Of a DNA stretch of 32,922 bases, positions 25,751 to 31,937 are shown piece by piece. The stretch's first letter is position 1. Every line of letters starts with the position of its first letter. Where the stretch lies: positions 1 through 32,922 of the forward strand of contig JAGCFD010000013.1 in assembly GCA_017650305.1 (NCBI GenBank), read 5' to 3'. Below the pieces are notes generated by a model, which did no database searches, had not been told where the DNA came from, and was given only the letters and a program-made list of their open reading frames with translations. This DNA comes from Bacteroidales bacterium. Its GTDB lineage: Bacteria > Bacteroidota > Bacteroidia > Bacteroidales > WCHB1-69. A program made the position numbers and the translations under genes.

Positions 25751-25825
25751 GGCGAGTTCGTCTAGTCGGCCTAGGACGTCAGGTTTTCATCCTGAAGATC
25801 AGGAGTTCGAATCTCCTACTCGCTA
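25751..25825 (+). tRNA. tRNA-Glu(TTC)
   Basis: A 75-nt cloverleaf: acceptor GGCGAGT pairs with ACTCGCT (one G-T pair), anticodon stem TCAGG/CCTGA encloses TTTTCAT (anticodon TTC), and T-stem AGGAG/CTCCT encloses TTCGAAT. The discriminator is A and CCA is not encoded. It has its own promoter and terminator. It sits 140 bp from gatD, whose complex acts on Glu that has been loaded onto tRNA-Gln. Confidence 0.93.
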
Positions 25826-25827
25826 CG

Positions 25828-25857
25828 AAGAGTTGCTCATGAGCAACTCTTTTTTTT
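25828..25857 (+). terminator. intrinsic terminator of tRNA-Glu
   Basis: A perfect 24-bp palindrome (12-base arms AAGAGTTGCTCA / TGAGCAACTCTT) followed by a run of T to 25857. It begins three bases after the tRNA. Confidence 0.92.
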
Positions 25858-25928
25858 ACTGAATCATCCTCTTGAATCTTGTAAACATCCTCCAGCGGCC
25901 AATGGCATGTACGGGTCATTCTATAAAA

Positions 25929-25955
25929 AGGGACGCCACGGTGTGACGTCCCTAC
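25929..25955. repeat. palindromic element E, divergent relative of copies A-D
   Basis: AGGGACG (25929-25935) and CGTCCCT (25947-25953) flank a core related to CGCCACGGTG, and the right end reads CCCTAC. Compared with copies A-D, GAGAC/GTCTC is replaced by GGGAC/GTCCC on both arms, so pairing is kept by compensatory change. It lies 10 bp after the gatD stop and could help end gatD transcription, but there is no strong T-run. Confidence 0.6.
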
Positions 25956-25965
25956 AAATTACCAA

Positions 25966-27441
25966 TTATTTTCTCACTTTTTTCACGAATTCCTCAACCT
26001 CCGGCACGCCGCCTTGATAGACGAGGTAGCCGTCGTAGGGCTCGCGCTTGGTGATTTCGTCGTTGATTGGTGTCAGCATCAGCTTTTTCACGTCCTCGCG
26101 CTTCTGGCCGCTCTCTTTTGTGAGGCCCAGTGCCCAACCGAGTTTGATGTAAGAGCTTTCCGCCAGCATGTTGTCGGCGGGGATGATGCCTCGCGCCATC
26201 ATGTCGCGGCCGGTATCATACACGAACATGTGAGTATAGCCCCAGATGGTCTGGACGCTCATGTACTGGTGCACGCCCGCGTCGGTGGCTCGTTGGATGG
26301 CGTCGAACATATGCTTATTGACGTGGCCCAATCCAGTGCCATTCCACACGATGCCCTTGTAGCCGTTGTCGATCAAGGCGTCCAACACGTCGGGTTTCAT
26401 GCCCGGGTAGTAGTAGAGGATGGCCACACGGTCGTCGAACGTCGGCACGATGCGGGTGACGTTCGGATCGTTCTTAGCGATGCTGCGTTTGTAGTCTTCG
26501 TAGTTGGTGATGACTTCGACTTGGCGGTGTTGTTCGCCGTGGCGACGGTGGTTGTAGACCTCCTTGATGGGCTGCACGCCGTCCTTGCGGTTCACGGTCG
26601 CCAGCGGTGTGTCGCCGATGGTGCGGAAGGTGGAACGGTAGGAGCTGTGCATCTTACGCACGCGCGTGCCGCGGTGCAGGAAGCCGTAGTCGTCGCTGGT
26701 GGGTCCGAACATGCAGACCATCACCTCGGCGATGTCGCCGTGGCCGGCAGCGGTCATGGCGTGCATGAGGTTCAGCGCCGCGTCTGAACTCGGACGGTCG
26801 GAGCTTCTTTGCGAGCCGACCAGCACTACGGGCATAGGCAGGTTCTGACACATGTAGGTCAGCGCGGTGGCGGTGTGCGCCAGCGTGTCGGTGCCGTGGC
26901 CAATCACGATGCCCTCGATGCCCTTCTTGATTTCGTCGCCGATCTTGTTAGCCAGAGCCATGTACTCAGTCGGGGACATGTTCTCGGAGAATACGGCGAA
27001 GACCTTCTCGGTCTCTAAGTTGCAGATGTCGGCCAACTCTGGCACAGCACCATAGAGTTCGCCAGGCGAAAAGGCGGGGATCACCGCGCCGGTGCGGTAG
27101 TCGAGACGCGAGGCGATGGTGCCGCCGGTGCCGAGCAGCTTCACGTGCGGCAGACCGGGCGTGTAAGGGAACTCCTTCTCGGGAATCTTGAAGATGGGCT
27201 GCGGGTCGCGCTCGCCCTTCATGTCGGTCACCGTCTCGATGTCGATGCCGATGTTGTAGCCCGTGGCCACCTTCATGACGATGTGTATGTCATCGGTGTT
27301 CTCGGCGCGGGGCAGGATCTTGCCGGAGAAGTGTCCGCGAGTGGTCTCGACCTCTGCCTTGTCCCACACGTGAACATCATATTTTTTGAGCATTTCCAGT
27401 GCTCTGCCTTTATATCCTTGGAATGTTTTTTTGTCGTCCAT
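25966..27441 (-). CDS. gatD: archaeal-type Glu-tRNA(Gln) amidotransferase subunit D
   Basis: A 491-residue protein with the GatD layout: an N-terminal beta domain (~1-95) followed by an L-asparaginase-like domain. GatD releases ammonia from asparagine or glutamine, which GatE uses to convert Glu-tRNA(Gln) to Gln-tRNA(Gln). The catalytic set is intact: Thr108 in LLGTGGTIASR, Thr184-Asp185 in GHGTDTLAHTA, and Lys263 in RKMHSSYRS. DYRTGAV directly after GGTIASR is typical of GatD and not of plain asparaginases, which are also ~100-150 residues shorter because they lack the N-terminal domain. ATG at 27441 is preferred to the TTG two codons upstream. It follows gatE by 34 bp of AT-rich repeat in one operon. 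The domain order and partner make an asparaginase call unlikely. Confidence 0.93.
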   Translation of the reverse strand: MDDKKTFQGYKGRALEMLKKYDVHVWDKAEVETTRGHFSGKILPRAENTDDIHIVMKVATGYNIGIDIETVTDMKGERDPQPIFKIPEKEFPYTPGLPHVKLLGTGGTIASRLDYRTGAVIPAFSPGELYGAVPELADICNLETEKVFAVFSENMSPTEYMALANKIGDEIKKGIEGIVIGHGTDTLAHTATALTYMCQNLPMPVVLVGSQRSSDRPSSDAALNLMHAMTAAGHGDIAEVMVCMFGPTSDDYGFLHRGTRVRKMHSSYRSTFRTIGDTPLATVNRKDGVQPIKEVYNHRRHGEQHRQVEVITNYEDYKRSIAKNDPNVTRIVPTFDDRVAILYYYPGMKPDVLDALIDNGYKGIVWNGTGLGHVNKHMFDAIQRATDAGVHQYMSVQTIWGYTHMFVYDTGRDMMARGIIPADNMLAESSYIKLGWALGLTKESGQKREDVKKLMLTPINDEITKREPYDGYLVYQGGVPEVEEFVKKVRK

Positions 27442-27475
27442 ATTCAATTAAGAATTAAAAATTAAGAATTAAGAA
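27442..27475 (-). repeat. AT-rich heptamer repeat between gatE and gatD
   Basis: Several imperfect copies of AATTAAG/AAGAATT fill the 34 bp between the two gat genes. They form a simple-repeat spacer with no visible promoter, consistent with gatE-gatD being a single transcript. Confidence 0.55.
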
Positions 27476-29422
27476 TTATTTGGCAAGCTCTGTGAATGGA
27501 ATGTTGCCGATTGCCATAGAACGTATACACCCTATGAGACTATTGCGTTTGTCAGTTTCATTAGTGCGCTTGCGGCGTGGCTTGAAAGCATTGGCGGCAA
27601 CATTCAGTTGCGACAAGATTTCCTCTTTCGTACACTTGCGGTAATTGGACAATTTCAGTAGTTCCGTAAAGTCGGCGTTCGGGTATTCGAAAAGCAGCTT
27701 CAGCAGATCGGGTGCAATGGACTTGTCGAGACTCTTCTCATTCAGGAATGCGAACAGATCGTAGATCTTGCTGGTGCAGAACGGTATCTCACCATATTGT
27801 CCATGCCAGTGTTTGAGGCGATGTCCAAAGAAGGTGCTGACATATTTCGGACAGTACTTGAGTTCAGTGGAGATCTTCTTGATAAGCGGGAAGAAGTTAT
27901 GAGTAAAGATATATTTGAAGCAATCTTCGGGGACACCCCACTCTACCATTTGTGCGTAACGGTCGGCGACGGCTTCGGGAATATTCTTACGAAGCTCTTC
28001 AATATAGTCATTAGTGAGCGGGATGGGTGCGGAGTCGGTGTCGGGGTACATACGATCGGCACCAGGCAGCACGCGCTCGAAGATAGTAGTACCGTCTGTC
28101 AGAGCCTTGCGAGTCTCTTGCGGCACACCGTCGAAGGTCATCAGAGCACGTTCCTCAATCACTTCAAGGGCGGTTTTGACATCGTCTTCGGGAGCCCAGA
28201 AGATGATTTGAGCATCGTTATCACCGGCGTTCATTGCTTTGGCGGCCTTTTCGAAGACGCTGCGACTCACCACATCCTCCAGATCCTCGCTGGTGGCCAT
28301 ATTGGGGCGTTCCAGACAAGCGATCACTTTCAGGCGGTCAGCGAACTCACTATAGAACGGATGACCGGGCTGGGTGAAATGGGAAAGGAGGCCTGCAAAT
28401 TGCGGCAGGTTAACGGCATAGACTTTGGAGCCACCTTTGATGGCATCCGTGATAGGATCAAAATAGAAGTGGAACTCTTTGGGATTCAGTTCCGTATAGT
28501 TCATTTTCCAATTTTCTTTGCTGATGCGGGCTTTCAGTTGCTCGCGTATGGCAAGCAGCGCCCACTGGCGGAAGCACTCCACATGGGTGACTTCCGGGAT
28601 CCATTTGGTGTGGGCCACGCCCTTCACCTCGATACGGGTGCCGCCGGTGCAGCTCACGTTCACGTCTTCACGGCCAGCGCCGATGCCCGTACGAACACGG
28701 CCGGTGCTGCGGTTCAGGAAACGGATATAGTTACAAGCCTCTTCCACTTCGTCGGGATTGACCATCTCGGGATAGGTCACCGTTTCAATCAAGGGCATTC
28801 CCAAACGGTCGGTGCGATAGACGCGCGTGTGTCCGATGTCGGAGACTTCGCGGCAGGCGTCTTCTTCAACGCTGAGCTGGATAAGGCGCACTTTCTTGTT
28901 CTTGAGTTGGATTTCTCCATCGATACCGAGGATAGCAGTACGTTGGAAACCTGTCGGGATGGAACCGTCGAGGTACTGTTTACGGGTGATGTGCACCTCG
29001 CCCACGATCTTGAGTTTGGAAGCGAGCGCTATCTCAAGCGCATATTGCAATGCCTCCGGGTTGATAGGGAATGGCGGAGTGTCGTCCACCTCGTAGGTAC
29101 AGGCCGTACGGTGTGCGATTCGATAGATGATGTTTTTGCGGGTCTTGAACTCCATGAGGGCAGTGCCGTCATACTCGCCCATCTCGGAAAGCGTAGGGCG
29201 CATGTGGCGAAGCAGCTCCGCGTCAAACTGATCTGGCTTCTGGAAGATACCAGCGGGACAGCGGCAGAAGAGTTTCTCCTTAGTGGCCAGCTGCTGATGA
29301 ACCTCCAGGCCGGACATGAACCCAATACGGTCATAATCAGCCTGGGTGGCTTTCTTGCGGTCAACGTAGCCGATAGCATCACGGCTTTTCTCGTAATTTT
29401 CCTGGGGATTGATTGTTTGCAT
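27476..29422 (-). CDS. gatE: archaeal-type Glu-tRNA(Gln) amidotransferase subunit E
   Basis: A 648-residue GatB-family protein with the extra domain that defines GatE. The N-terminal catalytic cradle begins DYDRIGFMSGLEVHQQL (~29-45) and includes KLFCRC and CTYEVDDTPP. Residues ~333-440 (KVYAVNLPQFAGLLS onward) form an AspRS-like GAD insertion, present in GatE and absent from ordinary GatB. MYPDTDSAPIPL (~457-468) is the conserved motif that opens the helical tRNA-binding tail. GatE activates Glu-tRNA(Gln) with ATP and receives ammonia from GatD. It is first in a gatE-gatD operon with a -7 element at 29494-29501. GatDE was described as an archaeal enzyme, and bacteria normally use GatCAB or GlnRS, so horizontal acquisition is likely. 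Composition does not differ obviously from the neighbours. Confidence 0.93.
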   Translation of the reverse strand: MQTINPQENYEKSRDAIGYVDRKKATQADYDRIGFMSGLEVHQQLATKEKLFCRCPAGIFQKPDQFDAELLRHMRPTLSEMGEYDGTALMEFKTRKNIIYRIAHRTACTYEVDDTPPFPINPEALQYALEIALASKLKIVGEVHITRKQYLDGSIPTGFQRTAILGIDGEIQLKNKKVRLIQLSVEEDACREVSDIGHTRVYRTDRLGMPLIETVTYPEMVNPDEVEEACNYIRFLNRSTGRVRTGIGAGREDVNVSCTGGTRIEVKGVAHTKWIPEVTHVECFRQWALLAIREQLKARISKENWKMNYTELNPKEFHFYFDPITDAIKGGSKVYAVNLPQFAGLLSHFTQPGHPFYSEFADRLKVIACLERPNMATSEDLEDVVSRSVFEKAAKAMNAGDNDAQIIFWAPEDDVKTALEVIEERALMTFDGVPQETRKALTDGTTIFERVLPGADRMYPDTDSAPIPLTNDYIEELRKNIPEAVADRYAQMVEWGVPEDCFKYIFTHNFFPLIKKISTELKYCPKYVSTFFGHRLKHWHGQYGEIPFCTSKIYDLFAFLNEKSLDKSIAPDLLKLLFEYPNADFTELLKLSNYRKCTKEEILSQLNVAANAFKPRRKRTNETDKRNSLIGCIRSMAIGNIPFTELAK

Positions 29423-29493
29423 ATAAGCTATTGTATTTTAGTTAGATTTTCACACAAAGGAACAGACTTTAAAGCCTTTTTCAAAAGAAGGCA

Positions 29494-29501
29494 CAAAAAT
29501 A
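29494..29501 (-). promoter_or_regulatory. -7 promoter element for gatE-gatD
   Basis: The minus strand reads TATTTTTG, matching TAnnTTTG, 71 bp upstream of the gatE ATG. The -33 position falls in a T-rich tract without a clear TTTG. Having a native Bacteroidota promoter shows that the operon is adapted to its host. Confidence 0.6.
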
Positions 29502-29570
29502 AAAAAAAATTAAGAAGAGGCACTAATTTTTCAATGAAAAACTCATTTTATCTGCAGAACATTTTGGGCA

Positions 29571-29600
29571 TAAAAAAAGGGCTTCCGGTTGGGAAGCCCT
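29571..29600 (-). terminator. intrinsic terminator of the TonB_C/OmpA-like gene
   Basis: AGGGCTTCC (29578-29586) and GGAAGCCCT (29592-29600) form a 9-bp stem with a 5-base loop. On the minus strand it is followed by TTTTTTT. It is 18 bp after the stop at 29619. Confidence 0.88.
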
Positions 29601-29618
29601 ACATATATTATTTAAATA

Positions 29619-30713
29619 TTAGTATACGTTCAGGTTGTGTACGACAATCTTTCTGTCTTTAGCGGCTTGGAGACCATACACGGTCACGCTCTCAGCGGTG
29701 GTTGTCTCTGTACGTTTAACCTCGCCAGACGGGTTCTTGGTAATGGTAAGACCAGATTTTGTTCCGTTGATGTAGGGAGCGAGAGCACCGCCTCTCACTT
29801 GCTTCATATAATTAAGCACGCTCTCGATACGACGGGAGGAGAGGTGTTGGTTGTAGGTGCTGTTGCTCAGAGGGCTGGCGAAACCGGAGATGGTGAAAGA
29901 AACAGACTGACCATCTTCCAGCAAATCGATGATAGCATCGCAGAATGCATTAAGACGATCGTAACCAGTTTCAATAGAATCCTTGAAGAAGGAGGTCATC
30001 ATATTCTCGGCATTGGTCTTTGCTGCACCGGAGAGATCTTTGCCAGATGAGGTTACGTATTCATTTTTCTTACCCATGTAGGCGTCATACAACTCCTTGT
30101 ATTGAGTAGAGGTCACGTCCTTAGTAGTGCGAGGATCGGGACGGTCATTCTCGAAATAGAGGGTGATCGGTCCAATATTGCGAACGAGTTTTGCTTTCTC
30201 CGCGAGTTTTTCTTTAGTTTCTTCCTCTTCGATTGAGAACACAACCGGGATTTGGACGATAAAGTCAATCGGTTCACAGCTTTGGGTAGCAGGAACAATC
30301 TTGGGGAAAGACTTCACGATGCGCAAAGCTTCATCATCGAGTTCCTGATAGCCAGAGGTGCTAACAACGTGGATATCCTCCAGCGTACTATCGGCCTTCA
30401 CAAGAGCTTGGACGACGGTGGTTCCAGAGATTTTCTGGTTTTTCATATTGATCGGATACACCATCGTTTTTTTGATGTAACGGCACATTGCTTTATTGCC
30501 ACCCTTGAAATGTGGCAGCGAAAGTGCAGAGGTTGGGGTCACATGTTGCCCATTCGAATCGGCTTTCACCAAGGCGATACCATACTTTTGGCATCCGCTT
30601 CTATCGCCATAGAGGAATCTCATATCCCCATCGCATTGAGCGTAACTAACAGAATAACAGCAAACTAAAAGAGCCACTGTCAGCATTCCGAAAAAAGATG
30701 ATAAGTTTTTCAT
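29619..30713 (-). CDS. exported protein with TonB C-terminal domain fused to an OmpA-like domain
   Basis: A 364-residue protein with signal peptide MKNLSSFFGMLTVALLVCCYSVSYA. Residues ~73-160 (MCRYIKKTMVYPINMKNQKI, then VVQALVKADSTLEDIHVV and GYQELDDEALRIVKSFPK) match a TonB C-terminal domain. Residues ~180-340 (ITLYFENDRPDPRT, TISGFASPLSNSTYNQHLSSRRIESV) match a peptidoglycan-binding OmpA-like domain, with the Gly-x-Ala-Ser and LSxxR motifs. The usual TonB N-terminal membrane helix and proline-rich linker are absent. It is therefore not a classical energy transducer; it may bridge peptidoglycan and an outer-membrane partner. It has its own promoter (30747-30754) and terminator and is not linked to exbBD genes. 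Confidence 0.85.
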   Translation of the reverse strand: MKNLSSFFGMLTVALLVCCYSVSYAQCDGDMRFLYGDRSGCQKYGIALVKADSNGQHVTPTSALSLPHFKGGNKAMCRYIKKTMVYPINMKNQKISGTTVVQALVKADSTLEDIHVVSTSGYQELDDEALRIVKSFPKIVPATQSCEPIDFIVQIPVVFSIEEEETKEKLAEKAKLVRNIGPITLYFENDRPDPRTTKDVTSTQYKELYDAYMGKKNEYVTSSGKDLSGAAKTNAENMMTSFFKDSIETGYDRLNAFCDAIIDLLEDGQSVSFTISGFASPLSNSTYNQHLSSRRIESVLNYMKQVRGGALAPYINGTKSGLTITKNPSGEVKRTETTTAESVTVYGLQAAKDRKIVVHNLNVY

Positions 30714-30746
30714 ACTATTTATTATTTTACATTATATTCGAGGCTG

Positions 30747-30754
30747 CAAATATA
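30747..30754 (-). promoter_or_regulatory. -7 promoter element for the TonB_C/OmpA-like gene
   Basis: The minus strand reads TATATTTG followed by CAGCC, about 34 bp upstream of the ATG at 30713. It matches TAnnTTTG. Confidence 0.65.
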
Positions 30755-30909
30755 CAATTTATTTAAAACGAAAATATTTTTTTTATCACCAATCAATTGT
30801 TAGAAAGATTTGAGGAAAACACCCGGAAAAATCCATTACAAATTGTGCATGGGAGCACTTCATCCCAACAGCATTTTTGTTAAGATTTCCAGGGAAATTC
30901 AGGGATGGA

Positions 30910-31440
30910 TTAACCATGAATATACTTCGGGGCCACATAATCTGTCATCCATATTCCGTTCCGGCTTAGGAGAAATTTTATCCCGTCGTCACTCATTTGG
31001 CGGGCATCAATGATCAGCGCTATGGGTTCACCGTGCCGTTGTCCGACCTTGAGAGCATCTTCTTCCTTTTCGGAGAGATGGACGTAGAGTCTGCGCATCT
31101 TCTTAATCCCCTGTTGTCGGATGGAATCGACAAAACGTTTGGCCGTTCCATGGTAGAGGACAGCTGGAGGAACAGCTTCTGGCAACTCCACATCCACTTT
31201 TACGCTATGGCCATACCTTGCCCGTATGAACAGCTGTTGTTCATCCAAGAACTCATAGCGACCCTTGTCATCCGTTTTCACTATTTCGCGCAACTCATCC
31301 AACGTGAACCCATGGTTGGCCACCAAATCGCGCACCTCCCTATACCCATGTTCGTAGAAGACATAGGTATTATCATGCCGCAGCAGGAAGGCAAGACTTT
31401 TAGAGCGTCTAGTATATTGTTTGTTATCAGTTGATTCCAT
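30910..31440 (-). CDS. kptA: RNA 2'-phosphotransferase KptA/Tpt1
   Basis: A 176-residue protein of normal length for the family. KptA/Tpt1 removes an internal 2'-phosphate from RNA by transferring it to NAD+, giving ADP-ribose 1'',2''-cyclic phosphate and nicotinamide. The family opening SKSLAFLLRHD (13-23) carries the Arg21-His22 pair. IRARYGHS (72-79) corresponds to the Arg-x-x-Gln-Gly-His-Ser motif, with Tyr in place of Gln. YHGTA (96-100) and VHLS (120-123) are NAD-binding segments, and NGIWMTDYVAPKYI ends the protein as expected. The frame opens 11 codons earlier at 31473, but homology starts at MESTDNKQY. Its natural bacterial RNA substrate is unclear, and no ligase or kinase is adjacent. 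Confidence 0.92.
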   Translation of the reverse strand: MESTDNKQYTRRSKSLAFLLRHDNTYVFYEHGYREVRDLVANHGFTLDELREIVKTDDKGRYEFLDEQQLFIRARYGHSVKVDVELPEAVPPAVLYHGTAKRFVDSIRQQGIKKMRRLYVHLSEKEEDALKVGQRHGEPIALIIDARQMSDDGIKFLLSRNGIWMTDYVAPKYIHG

Positions 31441-31525
31441 TGAAAAAGGAGGTAGCGATAAAAGTCGAGACACTAAAAATGCACCTCTGATGAACAGAGA
31501 GCCATCGTATTGAAAATCCGATGGT

Positions 31526-31555
31526 TGTAGAGACGTTCCATGGAACGTCTCTACA
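31526..31555. repeat. palindromic element copy D, perfect 30-bp palindrome overlapping a stop codon
   Basis: The left arm is TGTAGAGACGTTCCA and the right arm its exact reverse complement, so all 30 bases pair. The core differs from copies A and B (TTCCATGGAA instead of CGCCATGGCA) with both halves changed together. Bases 31551-31553 are the TAG stop of the PG0541-like gene. Confidence 0.88.
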
Positions 31556-31856
31556 GGTTTTTGTCCGTCACCTCCTCGGCGTTGAGCACGAAGGCGCGGA
31601 GCCCCAGCTGCTCGGCGGACAAGTCCAGTTGGTGGATATCGTGGAGCAGTGGACGTACCTTCTCGTCATCCACGAAGGCCAGCACGGCGGAGTTCAACGT
31701 CGGCCAAGCGTGGGTGCCGTAGTGCGGCTCTCCATCGTGACTACCGCGGCCCTGCACCTCGTTCCAGAAGGTGAACCCGCGGATTTCGTTCTTGTCCAAG
31801 ATTTCCATGACCTCATCGTAGAAGGCCTGGTATAGGGATATGAAGACTGCTTTCAT
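31551..31856 (-). CDS. PG0541-like transporter-associated protein
   Basis: A 101-residue soluble protein. ISLYQAFYDEVMEILDKN, GFTFWNEVQGRG, HYGTHAWPTLNSAVLAF and LGLRAFVLNAEEV follow the small PII-like fold family (PG0541 type) encoded beside RND efflux pumps in Bacteroidota. These proteins are thought to act as accessory or regulatory partners of the pump, but the mechanism is not established. It follows the RND permease on the same strand, after an 81-bp gap filled with repeats. Its last codon (CTG) and TAG stop lie in the palindromic element at 31526-31555, so the native C-terminus may have been altered by the insertion. Confidence 0.85.
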   Translation of the reverse strand: MKAVFISLYQAFYDEVMEILDKNEIRGFTFWNEVQGRGSHDGEPHYGTHAWPTLNSAVLAFVDDEKVRPLLHDIHQLDLSAEQLGLRAFVLNAEEVTDKNL

Positions 31857-31863
31857 AATAGTT

Positions 31864-31932
31864 TAAGGGTTAAAGGGTTAAAGGGTTAGAGGGTTAGAGG
31901 GTTAACCTTTTAACCTCCTAACCTTCTAACCT
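31864..31932. repeat. GGGTTA-type repeat tract with inverted half
   Basis: Five imperfect 8-bp units of the TTAAAGGG/TTAGAGGG kind run into TTAACC and then about three inverted units (TTAACCTCC, TAACCTTC, TAACCT). The two halves can fold into one long imperfect stem. It fills the gap between the PG0541-like start and the RND permease stop (both minus strand) and would be transcribed within the operon. Confidence 0.75.
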
Positions 31933-31937
31933 GAAAA

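Noticed and set aside
25966..27441. Annotation of this gene as a plain L-asparaginase
   Set aside because: It has an extra ~95-residue N-terminal domain and the GGTIASRLDYRTGAV stretch, and is paired with gatE, all pointing to GatD.
27797..29662. A 621-codon open frame antisense to gatE
   Set aside because: It lies wholly across a gene with intact catalytic motifs, shows no recognisable domain or signal, and continues past the gatE promoter. It is a shadow of gatE codon use.
31864..31932. A small CRISPR array
   Set aside because: The repeats are 8 bp and directly abutting, with no unique spacers and no cas genes, so this is a simple repeat.
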